From JALYTZ01 sp036559125 (GTDB lineage Bacteria > Vulcanimicrobiota > Vulcanimicrobiia > Vulcanimicrobiales > Vulcanimicrobiaceae), in contig DATBTT010000061.1 of NCBI GenBank assembly GCA_036559125.1, positions 54,041 through 118,040 of the forward strand: a stretch of DNA of 64,000 nucleotides, in the 5' to 3' direction. Under the pieces are notes generated by a model, which saw nothing but the letters and a program-made list of their open reading frames with translations, was not told the DNA's origin and ran no database searches. Both the position numbers and the translations under genes were made by a program. Shown here piece after piece: positions 25,237 through 34,162 of this stretch. The first letter of the stretch is position 1. The number at the start of each line of letters is the position of its first letter.

Positions 25237-26715
25237 CTAGGGTCCGGTTTTTACCGATGTATCGCCGCGCCGCGCAAACAACAGAAGACGGCGGGCAGCG
25301 TAGTCGATTACGACGCGGAAATGTGCGAGGAACCCCGTACCGATGTGACCGTCGGACGTGCCCGTTAGCGTTTGCGTAGTTCCGATGCCGGGCGATGCCA
25401 CCGTAAAATTGCCGATTCTCGCATCGGGAATCTCACCCAACAACTCGATGCTGGTTCCACCCACGCCCTCGACCGATGCCCGCCGCGTTGCCCGAAAGAG
25501 CCCCGTGTGCTCGCTGTAATAATCGTAGGCGAGATTGATCGCGGACTGATCGCCCGTGTCGACCGCGAGTTGCGTTTGCAACGCACCCAGTTCGACGGGA
25601 ACGATGGGAACGAAGTTTGCAAACGTCAAGGGGATGCCGGTTGCCTCGGACGCGCGCGAAGGATCGGCAAACGAAGCCGTATGTTGCGCGTAGTCGATAG
25701 TGAGTCGCGCGTTCGCGAGCACGTCTGCCCCGAGCACCAGGTCATACCCATATGCGTGAATGTCGTGAAGGACGACGTATTTGGCTTGCTGGAACGTCGC
25801 ATTTCCCACGCGCAACGGCCCCGCGCTAACCACTTCGGTCGCGTAGTGGCCAAGCCCGTTTACTTCGAATGCGCCGACGACCGGCGCGCGTAACTCTTCG
25901 GCCAATTCCAAACTCATCGAAATGCCGGAATTCCCCGTATCGATCAGGCATCGTGCCTGCACGCCGGCGATGGTGCAGGTGCCGACGGGCGACGGGTTGT
26001 GCGGATCGAGCGCTAACGGGCCGCCAGAATCGAGAGCCGGCACCAGCCCGGACGGAATACGCAGCGGCGTCGGGACGACGGTTCGGGAGGTGTATCGTTG
26101 GAACGGACGGCCGTCCCGATCGATCGCAAACGGCAATCGATATGCCCCGACGCGCCGGTAGTCGTGAAACTCGAACTCTGCGTCCTCGTTGGCGTCGCGC
26201 GTCATCGCAACCAGCCATGTTTGCGGATCGACGTAAACTTCCATGGGGACGGCATCGGTCGCCGTCACGTCCATTCTTCGATACGAGCGCGAATCGAAAT
26301 GCGCGATTCCGCGATCTTCTATGTGACCGCCGCTCGCGCCGAAGGCCGGTTCGAGGAATTCGCCGCCGGTCACCACTCGCAGCCCGCGAAGGTAGACCTC
26401 TTCGCGCACCGAGCGCGGAAGCGACGTGCCGTTCATATTGACCGAATACAATCGGTCGCCGTCGAAGTAGGTTCCGAAGCAGATCGAGTCGTTGCACCGT
26501 TGCATGAGCGCCTGCAAGCCCTGCGTTTCGTCGCGTGCGGTTATTGCAACGCCGCCCTCACGGAAGGTTCGCGTACTGACGACGTGCGCGCGATCGGACA
26601 TACCTGCGGCTGCGCGCATGCGTTCGAGCACGGTATCGAGTGGAGCTTGCGGCGACGCCCCGACGAGCGAAAGCGCCAACCCGCAGAACATCAGCATCCG
26701 GCCGGCGAAGCCCAT
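25237..26715 (-). CDS. exported double-domain aspartyl protease-like protein
   Basis: A 492-residue product with a signal peptide, a beta-rich N-terminal domain of about 220 residues (outer-membrane lipoprotein-sorting-like: REVYLRGL..., VPMEVYVDPQTWLVAMT) and then two retropepsin-type halves. The first has ARCLIDTGNSGISMSL (about 265), the second LAVDTGDQSAINL (about 390), each followed by a hydrophobic Gly segment (DLVLGADVL and GHIGTGFL). Two DTG motifs in one chain allow a pepsin-like active site without dimerisation. Start at 26715 or ATG 26697; neither has a clear ribosome site. Confidence 0.75.
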   Translation of the reverse strand: MGFAGRMLMFCGLALSLVGASPQAPLDTVLERMRAAAGMSDRAHVVSTRTFREGGVAITARDETQGLQALMQRCNDSICFGTYFDGDRLYSVNMNGTSLPRSVREEVYLRGLRVVTGGEFLEPAFGASGGHIEDRGIAHFDSRSYRRMDVTATDAVPMEVYVDPQTWLVAMTRDANEDAEFEFHDYRRVGAYRLPFAIDRDGRPFQRYTSRTVVPTPLRIPSGLVPALDSGGPLALDPHNPSPVGTCTIAGVQARCLIDTGNSGISMSLELAEELRAPVVGAFEVNGLGHYATEVVSAGPLRVGNATFQQAKYVVLHDIHAYGYDLVLGADVLANARLTIDYAQHTASFADPSRASEATGIPLTFANFVPIVPVELGALQTQLAVDTGDQSAINLAYDYYSEHTGLFRATRRASVEGVGGTSIELLGEIPDARIGNFTVASPGIGTTQTLTGTSDGHIGTGFLAHFRVVIDYAARRLLLFARRGDTSVKTGP

Positions 26716-26718
26716 GGC

Positions 26719-27018
26719 ATGAAATTCGAGATGCTCGACAGCTATCTTCTCGACGGCACGCCGTCAAAGGGCGATCTCGTGCGCGCTCTGCTCAAGTCGA
26801 AGGTAGGCGGTCCCAGCGCCGCTCCTTTTTACGCAGGCCTCGAAAGTTTGGGTTCCAAGGCTCCCGATCTGGCGCTCATCGCGCTGCGTTTGGTGCTCGC
26901 CGGAAAGAAGGCCGACGATGCGTCCGTCGTGCGCCTCCGAGAATTGACCGAGCGCGTTCGCGCGAAGGGGCCCGACGAAGCGGCCGCCCGCGGTGATTAC
27001 CATCGCGAGGTAGGCTGA
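26719..27018 (+). CDS. hypothetical small helical protein
   Basis: A 99-residue polar protein, helical by composition (ALIALRLVLAGKKADDASVV, RLRELTERVRAKG), without signal peptide. Its ATG is only three bases from the start of the divergent protease gene, so its promoter must lie inside that gene. TGATG joins it to the MBL-cupin gene downstream, implying a joint function. An alternative start is ATG 26731. No family is recognised. Confidence 0.55.
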   Translation: MKFEMLDSYLLDGTPSKGDLVRALLKSKVGGPSAAPFYAGLESLGSKAPDLALIALRLVLAGKKADDASVVRLRELTERVRAKGPDEAAARGDYHREVG

Positions 27019-28085
27019 TGCAACGGCTAGCGTGCAAGGGCGTGCGCATGTGGTCGGTCTGGCAGCCGGACCGCGGGATGTTCTTCAACAGTTACTTCAT
27101 CGAACGCGCGCAAGGAAACGTCGTGGTAGACCCTCTGCCGCTATCCGACGAGGATGCGGGCGAGGCGCGGGCGGCCGGCGGCATTTCCATCGTCGTGTTG
27201 ACCAATCGCGATCACGAACGCGCTGCGGAGCAACTGCGAGAACGATTCGGCGCGCGCATCGTCGCGGGCGTCCGCGAAGCCGCCTCGTTCGAAATAGGGA
27301 TCGACCGCACGTTGCGCGACGGCGAGGAGATCGCTGCAGGCATTGTCGCCATCGAGTTGCCGCACGGAAAGACGCCCGGTGAGATCGCTTTGCACGTGCC
27401 CGACGCGAATGCGGCGATCGTCGGTGACGCGCTGATTGGTGCTCCCGCGGGGGCGCTGTCGATACTGCCGGATGAAAAGCTTGCCGACCCGGAAGCCTTC
27501 GTTCTTTCGTTGCGCCGGCTCTGGGGGCTACGGCTGAGCGTCCTGTTATTGGGAGACGGAACGCCGTTGCTTTGTGGCGCAGATGAAGCGATCGGCACCC
27601 TGCTGTTCGCCCGCGCGGGCCTTGCTTGCAATCGGATAAATCTCGACGAACTGACCTGGACGCATGACGCTAGCCCGGGCGGGCGCTTCAGCGGACTCGA
27701 AGCGGAGGTCGGCGACCCGATCGGGGCGCGAAAACTGGGATACCGGTTAGCGATCGTGGCACCGGGCGCGACGTATTGCCCGCTACACTGCCACGATCAA
27801 GAAGAAGAACTCTTCTTCGTGCTCGAGGGCTCGCCGACGATCCGCGGGCTTCACGGATCGATCCAATGCCGGGCGGGGGACTTTGTCGCCTTTCCCACCG
27901 GCGATCGCGGCACGCATCAATTGCTAAACCAGAGCGACCAGCCCGCAAAACTACTTCTTTTGGGCATGGAACGGCCGGGCGACGAGGTCGTCTACTATCC
28001 CGATTCGGACAAAATCAGCGTGGCATCCCGCGCATTGCGCGTGCGCGGGTCGCCGGCACTGGCCTATTTCGATGGCGAAGAATAA
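27018..28085 (+). CDS. degenerate metallo-beta-lactamase-like domain fused to a cupin
   Basis: The 355-residue protein has two parts. Residues 1-200 follow the metallo-beta-lactamase outline (MFFNSYFIERAQGNVVVDP, VVLTNRDHERAAEQL, and a GDAL turn after PHGKTPGEIALH), but the HxHxDH metal motif is reduced to NRDH. Residues about 225-340 are a cupin with metal-site residues in PLHCHDQEEELFFVLEG and GTHQLLNQ. Single-domain versions of each are common; I do not recall this fusion as a named family. It could bind a small ligand through the cupin, with the first domain structural or weakly catalytic. Confidence 0.72.
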   Translation: MQRLACKGVRMWSVWQPDRGMFFNSYFIERAQGNVVVDPLPLSDEDAGEARAAGGISIVVLTNRDHERAAEQLRERFGARIVAGVREAASFEIGIDRTLRDGEEIAAGIVAIELPHGKTPGEIALHVPDANAAIVGDALIGAPAGALSILPDEKLADPEAFVLSLRRLWGLRLSVLLLGDGTPLLCGADEAIGTLLFARAGLACNRINLDELTWTHDASPGGRFSGLEAEVGDPIGARKLGYRLAIVAPGATYCPLHCHDQEEELFFVLEGSPTIRGLHGSIQCRAGDFVAFPTGDRGTHQLLNQSDQPAKLLLLGMERPGDEVVYYPDSDKISVASRALRVRGSPALAYFDGEE

Positions 28086-28137
28086 CGAATCGTAACGAGA
28101 AGCTCCCGGAGGAAGCACGTCGAAATGGAACGGCGCT

Positions 28138-28542
28138 ATGAGCGATCACGTTGTAGATAGTGACATGGCCTCATTTCGCGCGTTTGGGATTTCACTGTTG
28201 GTCGCGGCACTCGTGACCGGCGCCTCGAGCCATGCCCTGGCCGATCCGCCTCCCTGGTCGCACGGCCACGGGCATTCCGGCTACGCTATGGAAGGCGGAG
28301 GCTCGGCACGCGATCGCGGTGCGATTTCGGGCACGGTCACGAGTGTGGACTATTCGACCGGCAGCCTCTCCCTCGATACGCCACGTGGTCACGTCGAAGT
28401 GCAAGTCACGCCGAGCACGAACGTTTTTCGCGGCAAGTCCGGCTACGCAGCGTTGACAGACCTCCATCCGGGAACCCACGTCCAGGTCTTCGTGAGCGAA
28501 GTCGACGGGCGCCTCATCGCCCAAATCATTCGCATTCATTAG
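28138..28542 (+). CDS. exported DUF5666-like protein
   Basis: A 134-residue product with a signal peptide (cleavage near SHALA, about 36) and a His/Gly-rich start of the mature chain (WSHGHGHSGY). One beta-barrel domain follows (AISGTVTSVDYSTGSLSLDT, VEVQVTPSTNVFRG, GTHVQVFVSEVDG). It has the same plan as the protein at 2505-3047. ATG 28165 is an alternative start. It stands 17 bases before the ABC ATPase gene but is probably not part of the recycling pathway. Confidence 0.6.
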   Translation: MSDHVVDSDMASFRAFGISLLVAALVTGASSHALADPPPWSHGHGHSGYAMEGGGSARDRGAISGTVTSVDYSTGSLSLDTPRGHVEVQVTPSTNVFRGKSGYAALTDLHPGTHVQVFVSEVDGRLIAQIIRIH

Positions 28543-28559
28543 TGGCGCGTAGCTAGCCG

Positions 28560-29558
28560 ATGGCCGCGGTCGTTGCGGAAGGGCTGAGCAAATCGTATAG
28601 CGACCGGCGAGGCCGTCGAGCAGCTCTCGACGGCGTTTCTTTTTCCGTCGCGGATGCCCGGACGCTCGTGGTCCTGGGGCCCTCGGGTGCCGGAAAGAGC
28701 ACGCTCCTGCGACTCATTGCGGGGCTCGAAACGCCCGACGCCGGGTCGATCCGGCTGGGCGATCGCGATATGGCGGGCGTGCCGCCGGAGCGCCGCGGCG
28801 TTGCGCTCGTGTTCCAGGACGACGCGCTCTTCCCGCATTTGACGATATACGACAATCTTGCATTTGCGTTGCGCATTCGGCGTCTGGGCGAGGCGGCGAT
28901 TCGGCAACGCGTGCACGAGATCGCGAGCTCGCTTGCGATCGATGCGCATTTGCGCGAACGCCCCGCGCGACTCTCCGGCGGAGAACGGCAGCGTGCTTCC
29001 ATTGCACGGGCGATATTGAGCGAGCCGTCGCTCCTGGCGCTCGACGAGCCACTCGCGCATCTCGATCCGGAGTTACGCGCGCACGTACGGGCGCAGTTTG
29101 CAACGTTTCGCGCGCGATATCCCGGACCGGCCCTCTACGTCACGCACGACCACGTCGAAGCATTCGCGCTTGCCGACGAACTCGCCATTCTGATGGATGG
29201 GCGCATCGTGCAGCGCGGCGACCCGCAAACCGTCTACGATTTTCCCGCCGACGTGCGTATCGCCAGGTTTTTCGGATCGCCGCAGATGAATCTGCTGCAA
29301 GACACTATGGAAATTACCGGTATTCGTCCAGAGTACGTCGCACTTCGCGACGACGGGTCGCTACGCGGCGAGATCGCAGCATACGAGCGCGGCGGCTCCG
29401 ATTGGTACGCGCGCGTGCGTACCCCGCGCGGCGAACTCTTGGCGCGGGTGCCGGGAAACCGGCACGAACGCCGCGCTATCGGCGACAACGTTGGTGTAGA
29501 CTTACCGGCGGCGCACGTGCGCCGATTCGATCCTGCAACGGGAAAGGCTCGCGAATGA
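28560..29558 (+). CDS. MalK/UgpC-type ABC transporter ATPase
   Basis: A 332-residue ATP-binding subunit with Walker A GPSGAGKST (about 41), Q-loop LVFQDDALFP, signature LSGGERQR, Walker B LLALDEP, switch His in YVTHDHVEA, and a C-terminal TOBE-like domain (ITGIRPEYVALRDDG). This subclass drives carbohydrate importers. No permease or binding protein is present in the window, so it must serve transporters encoded elsewhere, as shared MsiK-type ATPases do, or has lost its partners. It overlaps nagZ by four bases, placing it in the cell-wall recycling run. Confidence 0.88.
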   Translation: MAAVVAEGLSKSYSDRRGRRAALDGVSFSVADARTLVVLGPSGAGKSTLLRLIAGLETPDAGSIRLGDRDMAGVPPERRGVALVFQDDALFPHLTIYDNLAFALRIRRLGEAAIRQRVHEIASSLAIDAHLRERPARLSGGERQRASIARAILSEPSLLALDEPLAHLDPELRAHVRAQFATFRARYPGPALYVTHDHVEAFALADELAILMDGRIVQRGDPQTVYDFPADVRIARFFGSPQMNLLQDTMEITGIRPEYVALRDDGSLRGEIAAYERGGSDWYARVRTPRGELLARVPGNRHERRAIGDNVGVDLPAAHVRRFDPATGKARE

Positions 29559-31090
29559 ACGAGGATCTGCGCCGGCTCGCGGCCGGAGTGGTGTGCGTAG
29601 GCTTCGACGGGACGCGCATGGATGCGGCGCTAGAATCAAAGTTGCGCGATCTGCCGCTCGCGGGATTGATTCTGTTCGGGCGCAACATCGAGTCGCTTGC
29701 GCAAACCCGCGCGCTAACCGATCGCATTCGCGAGCTGTATGCGACCGCGTCCGGCCTCACCCCGATCGTCGCTACCGATCAGGAAGGCGGACGCGTTGCC
29801 AGGTTGCGCGATGGCGTCGAAGAGTTCCCTTCGATGATGGCACTCGCGGCGACGGGCGATGCACAACTTGCGCGTCGGGCCGGCGAACAATTGGCCTTCG
29901 ACTTACGACGAGCCGGCGTAAATCTCGATTTCGCCCCAGTGCTCGATTTGGCGTTGCAACGCGACAACACGGCGATCGGCGCGCGTTCATTCGGAAGCGA
30001 TCCGCTGCGCGTCGCCGAACTCGCGGGCGCGTTTGCGCAGGGCGTGCGCGAGGCCGGCATCGTTCCGACGTACAAACATTTTCCCGGGCACGGGTCGACG
30101 GCGGTGGATTCCCACCTCGGCCTGCCGGCAATCGAAGAAGATGCGACGACGTTGCGCGCGCGCGACTTGCTTCCTTTCAAAATGCTCTTACCGCACGCGC
30201 AGGCCGTAATGACGGCGCACATTATTTTTCGCGCCCTCGACGGGGAGCATCCGGCGACGATTTCGCCGCAGATTCTTACGACGCTGTTGCGTGAGGAAAT
30301 CGGATTCGAGGGCGTCTGTTTTACCGATTGCATGCAGATGGACGCTATCGCAAAATCCGTCGGAACGCCGCAGGGCGCGGTGCGAGCGCTTATTGCCGGT
30401 GCCGACTGCGTGTTGATCTCGCACGATATTACGCTCGCTCAGCAAGCCGTCGAACTGCTTCTGGACGCGGTCGCCGACGGGAGCCTTTCCCGGTCGCGCC
30501 TGCAAGGCGCCTACGACCGCGTGGCCTCGCTGCGCCGCTCGCTGGCGGCGCCGTTGCCTCTCGACGCGCCCGCCCCCGCTGCCGGAATCGGCCGCGAGAT
30601 CGGCAGGCGTGCCGTTACGCGAATTCGCGGTGATGCGACCGCCGATACGGAGCGGAGCATCGTCGTAACCTTCGAGGGAACGACGACCGAAGGCGTGGTC
30701 GGAGCGCACAGCGAGCACGCGTCGCTCGTAGCGGCGGCGCCGGGGTTGGCGGAACTTCGCGCGGCTCTCGATCCGCCGGCGCGTCAGGTGACCGAACTCC
30801 TCGCAAGCCTTGCGCGGGCGTCGCGGCGGCCGATCGTAGTGATGCGGCGCGCGCACGTGTATGCGAATCAAGCGCGCGCGGTCGAACGTATTCTCGCCGC
30901 CCATCCCGACACGATCCTGGTTTCCGCGCGCGAGCCGTTCGACGCGTTCGACTTTCCGCAGGCGCGCACGGTTGTGTGCACCTACGGCGACGACGCGCCC
31001 AGCATCGCCGGCCTTGCCGACGTGCTGTTCGGCCACGCCCGCCCCGAAGGTGTGCTCCCCTTGAGCCTTCCCGAGCCCGTCGAAGGATGA
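29555..31090 (+). CDS. nagZ: glycoside hydrolase family 3 beta-N-acetylhexosaminidase
   Basis: The 511-residue enzyme removes GlcNAc from muropeptides. It shows the GH3 NagZ signature KHFPGHGSTAVDSHLGLP (about 170), whose Asp-His pair is typical of NagZ, and the nucleophile Asp in GVCFTDCMQMDAI (about 250). A second domain of about 170 residues follows the barrel, as in Gram-positive-type and not E. coli-type NagZ. No signal peptide, so it is cytosolic. The final eight codons (encoding LPEPVEG and the stop) are a copy of the interspersed repeat. ATGA overlaps join it to genes on both sides. Confidence 0.92.
   Translation: MNEDLRRLAAGVVCVGFDGTRMDAALESKLRDLPLAGLILFGRNIESLAQTRALTDRIRELYATASGLTPIVATDQEGGRVARLRDGVEEFPSMMALAATGDAQLARRAGEQLAFDLRRAGVNLDFAPVLDLALQRDNTAIGARSFGSDPLRVAELAGAFAQGVREAGIVPTYKHFPGHGSTAVDSHLGLPAIEEDATTLRARDLLPFKMLLPHAQAVMTAHIIFRALDGEHPATISPQILTTLLREEIGFEGVCFTDCMQMDAIAKSVGTPQGAVRALIAGADCVLISHDITLAQQAVELLLDAVADGSLSRSRLQGAYDRVASLRRSLAAPLPLDAPAPAAGIGREIGRRAVTRIRGDATADTERSIVVTFEGTTTEGVVGAHSEHASLVAAAPGLAELRAALDPPARQVTELLASLARASRRPIVVMRRAHVYANQARAVERILAAHPDTILVSAREPFDAFDFPQARTVVCTYGDDAPSIAGLADVLFGHARPEGVLPLSLPEPVEG
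31067..31090 (+). repeat. interspersed repeat forming the 3' end of nagZ
   Basis: CCCGAGCCCGTCGAAGGATGA matches the repeat core (CCTGAGCCTGTCGAAGG) with few changes. It supplies the last codons of nagZ and its stop, and the ATG of the next gene overlaps that stop. Confidence 0.7.
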
Positions 31091-32127
31091 TCGCAACGGC
31101 ATCGCCCTTCGCACGCGTCGAGCGCGTGTTGCGCGAGGCGATCGGCTCGGCATGCACCGCGGCCGTCGCGCGCATCGAGCATCGCGGCGTCGTGGTTTTT
31201 GAACGTGCCTACGGACGCACGCGCGACGACGCTGGGGGCCGTCCCACATACGTGGACACGCGCTTCGACTTGGCTTCGATCACCAAAATATTCGTCGCGA
31301 CGCTGGCGCTGCGCGCGGTGGCCGACGGCACGCTTTCGCTCGACGAGCCACTCGTGCGCTGGTTTCCGGAGTGGAAGGACACCGATCGCCGGTCCATCAC
31401 GCTGCGCATGTTGCTCGCACACGACTCCGGCATAAATTCGGGCGCCGACTATCGTCAGCTGCTCGGTTTCAACGTTATAACGTACACGCTCGAACGCGAG
31501 CTCGTCGCGCTGCCGGGCGAGCGCGTCATATATAGCGACCTGGGCTTCATCGCTATCGGCGAATTGCTTATGCGCGCGACTGGGCGTGCGCTACCGCGCC
31601 TGCTATCCGATGCGATGCCGGACCGCGACGCCGGGTTCCGCCCGGAACCTGCATCGCGCGCGCAAATTCCGGCGACCGAAGACGACGGATGGCGCGGGCG
31701 CGTGCAAGGCATCGTGCACGATGAAAAGGCGTATCTTTTGGGCGGCGTAGCCGGCCACGCGGGAATTTTTGGAACGGCGGCGGACGTCGCGTCTTTGACC
31801 GATCTCTATTTGGCACCGCTGTGCGGACGCGCGAGCGCTGGGCTTCCGGTCTCGCTCGTGAACGAAGCGACGCGCGAACAAGCCTCCGATCCAATACTGC
31901 GCCGCGGCCTGGGCTGGGCGCTTAAAACCACCGACGAAAACTCGTGCGGACGCCTATTGTCGCCGCGAACCTTCGGGCACACGGGCTTCGTGGGAACATG
32001 CGTCTGGGCCGATCCGCAGCGCGATCTGTGCGGCGTGCTGCTCACCAATAGTGTCTATTTCGGTCGCCGCGACACGCGCGATCTGCGCGCCGCCTTTTAC
32101 GAGGGCATGATCGAAGACATCGAATGA
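31087..32127 (+). CDS. beta-lactamase-fold serine hydrolase, AmiE-like
   Basis: A 346-residue cytosolic protein with the three motifs of the penicillin-binding/class C fold: SITK (catalytic Ser and Lys, about 63), YSDLG (about 140) and HTGFVGT near the end in place of KTG. LRMLLAHDSGI is also typical. Family members include esterases, peptidases and B. subtilis AmiE (YbbE), an N-acetylmuramyl-L-alanine amidase encoded next to nagZ and murQ. Because this gene also lies between nagZ and anmK, release of stem peptides from MurNAc is the best guess. The substrate is inferred from context only. Confidence 0.78.
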   Translation: MIATASPFARVERVLREAIGSACTAAVARIEHRGVVVFERAYGRTRDDAGGRPTYVDTRFDLASITKIFVATLALRAVADGTLSLDEPLVRWFPEWKDTDRRSITLRMLLAHDSGINSGADYRQLLGFNVITYTLERELVALPGERVIYSDLGFIAIGELLMRATGRALPRLLSDAMPDRDAGFRPEPASRAQIPATEDDGWRGRVQGIVHDEKAYLLGGVAGHAGIFGTAADVASLTDLYLAPLCGRASAGLPVSLVNEATREQASDPILRRGLGWALKTTDENSCGRLLSPRTFGHTGFVGTCVWADPQRDLCGVLLTNSVYFGRRDTRDLRAAFYEGMIEDIE

Positions 32128-33269
32128 TCGCAGTCGGGTTGATGAGCGGCACGTCGCTCGATGGAATCGACGCCGCACTGTGTCGCATCACGCCGCGCGA
32201 TCGAACCTATGACGTGCAGTTGCTGAATTTCACGACCTCGGCGTTCGCTCCCGAACTGCAGCGCGCGTTGCATGCGGCGCTTCCGCCGAATGCGGGATCG
32301 ACGCAAGCGGTGGCGGCTTTGCACCGCGAACTCGGCGACGCGTTCGCGCGCGCGGCGCTCGGAGTTGCCGGAGAGACCCGCGTCGACTACGTTGCCAGCC
32401 ACGGTCAGACCGTTTGGCACGACGGCGATCGCCATATCACCCTGCAAATCGCCGACCCGTTTGCGATTCGCGAGGCGCTCGACGCGACCGTCTGTTACGA
32501 TTTCCGCAGCGCCGACATGGTCGCCGGCGGACATGGCGCGCCGTTGGTTCCCTACGTTGACGCCGTATTGCTATCGAGCGCGACGGAGGATCGCGTGGCA
32601 GTCAATATCGGCGGCATCGCCAATCTGACGGTTCTGCCCAAGTCGGCGGAACTCGAGAACGTCGTGGCGTTCGATAGCGGTCCGGGAAACATGCTCGTCG
32701 ATGCGTTCGTGCGGGAGCGAACCGGCGGTGCGATGCGCTACGACGACGGCGGCAAACTCGCTCTTACGGGGCGCGCAAACGTCGCCGTTCTCGACGCGAT
32801 GTCGGCCGATCCGTATTTCGCGTTACCCGCGCCCAAATCGACCGGCCGCGAGCGCTTCGGCGCGCAGTTCCTGCGCGCGCACGACGAAGGCCTGCGTGCC
32901 CTTTCGCTTGAGGACGGCGCCGCAACGCTCGCCGCGTTGACGGCGTCCACGCTCGCGGGCGCGATTGCGGCGCATGCGCCTTCGGGCGCGCACGTGCTGG
33001 TCAGCGGCGGCGGCGTGCATAATGCCGCAATCCTGCGGGGACTTCGGGAACGGCTTACGGGGTGGCTCGTCGAACCCTCCGGCTCTATGCTCGACCCCGA
33101 TGCGAAGGAAGCCATCGCCTTCGCAATTCTCGGTTACGAAACGCTGCGCGAACGCGCGGCGAGTCTTCCGCGCGTAACCGGCGCGCGGCACCCGGCGGTG
33201 CTCGGTGCGATCGCCCCCTGTGGTTTGCGCGACTTGCTCGATCGCGTAGAGGCCGAATGCCGAGCGTGA
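32124..33269 (+). CDS. anmK: anhydro-N-acetylmuramic acid kinase
   Basis: The 381-residue protein starts MIAVGLMSGTSLDGIDAAL, the AnmK phosphate-binding signature. It continues with YVASHGQTVWHDG, ADMVAGGHGAPLVPYVDA, VNIGGIANLTVLP, FDSGPGNMLVDAF and VSGGGVHN, all typical. It opens the 1,6-anhydro ring and phosphorylates the sugar to MurNAc-6-phosphate with ATP. ATGA overlap with the AmiE-like gene; its end overlaps the kinase gene by 13 bases. Confidence 0.95.
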   Translation: MIAVGLMSGTSLDGIDAALCRITPRDRTYDVQLLNFTTSAFAPELQRALHAALPPNAGSTQAVAALHRELGDAFARAALGVAGETRVDYVASHGQTVWHDGDRHITLQIADPFAIREALDATVCYDFRSADMVAGGHGAPLVPYVDAVLLSSATEDRVAVNIGGIANLTVLPKSAELENVVAFDSGPGNMLVDAFVRERTGGAMRYDDGGKLALTGRANVAVLDAMSADPYFALPAPKSTGRERFGAQFLRAHDEGLRALSLEDGAATLAALTASTLAGAIAAHAPSGAHVLVSGGGVHNAAILRGLRERLTGWLVEPSGSMLDPDAKEAIAFAILGYETLRERAASLPRVTGARHPAVLGAIAPCGLRDLLDRVEAECRA

Positions 33270-34162
33270 CCGTCGGCGTCGACGCCGGCGGGACGTCGAC
33301 GATTGCTGCGCTGGCCAGAAACGGCGCGTTCGTGCGCACGCACTCCGGCCCCGCGGCCAATGCGAGTTCGCGCGGTGTCGAAGCGGCGAGCCAAACGATT
33401 GCCGCCACGATTCTTAGCGTGCTCGACGGTGCGTCCCCCGATGCGATTGCGGTCGGCGCCGCGGGCGCCGGGCGCGACGACGTCGCGCGGGCTATCGAGT
33501 CGTCATTACGTTCGCGATTCGCACTCGCTAAGATAACCGTGCGCGACGACGCGTCGATCGCATTGCGGGCGGCCGTTTCCGATGGCGACGGCGTGGCGTT
33601 GATCGCCGGTACGGGGTCGATCGGGTACGCCGAGCGCGCGGGAACGCCGTTCCGTAGCGGCGGATTCGGCTACCTGCTCGGGGACGAGGGTTCCGGATTT
33701 TCAATAGGCCAGGCTGCGGTGAAAACGTTGCTGCGCGCGTACGACGGCCGCGTTCCGCGCGACGCGTTCGTCGTCGCGGTCGAACGCGCGCTGGACGTTT
33801 CCGATGCGCCGGGCGCGTTGGCGCGAATGTACGGTGACGTAAACCCGGTCACGGCGATCGCCTCTCTCGCGCCGTTGGTCCTCGACGCGGCGAACGCCGG
33901 CGAACGCGCGCCCACGAAGATCGTGCAAACGGCGGCACTCGAACTCGGAGACTTGGTAAAGGCCGTCGTTCGCAAGGCGGATTTGAACGGGGCCGCGGTC
34001 CCGATCGCGTTTGCCGGCGGCTTGCTGCGTCGCAACAGCATCCTCACCTATCTTCTGGAGACCCGTTTGCAAAACGATTACCCGCACATGCCGATTCGTA
34101 AAGACGCCGTCGAACCGTATGCCGGCGCTTTGCGCGCCGCGGAGCATTTGCTGCATGCCTGA
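33257..34162 (+). CDS. BadF/BadG-family amino-sugar kinase, MurK-like
   Basis: A 301-residue ASKHA-fold kinase. The phosphate-1 motif is VGVDAGGTST near the start, phosphate-2 is LIAGTGSIGYA (about 117) followed by GFGYLLGDEGSG (about 136), and the adenosine motif is PIAFAGGLLRRN (about 253). The family includes eukaryotic GlcNAc kinase and Clostridium MurK, which phosphorylates MurNAc and GlcNAc. With murQ immediately downstream, MurNAc/GlcNAc 6-kinase is likely. It would let the cell use free MurNAc, complementing AnmK for the anhydro form. Confidence 0.85.
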   Translation: MPSVTVGVDAGGTSTIAALARNGAFVRTHSGPAANASSRGVEAASQTIAATILSVLDGASPDAIAVGAAGAGRDDVARAIESSLRSRFALAKITVRDDASIALRAAVSDGDGVALIAGTGSIGYAERAGTPFRSGGFGYLLGDEGSGFSIGQAAVKTLLRAYDGRVPRDAFVVAVERALDVSDAPGALARMYGDVNPVTAIASLAPLVLDAANAGERAPTKIVQTAALELGDLVKAVVRKADLNGAAVPIAFAGGLLRRNSILTYLLETRLQNDYPHMPIRKDAVEPYAGALRAAEHLLHA

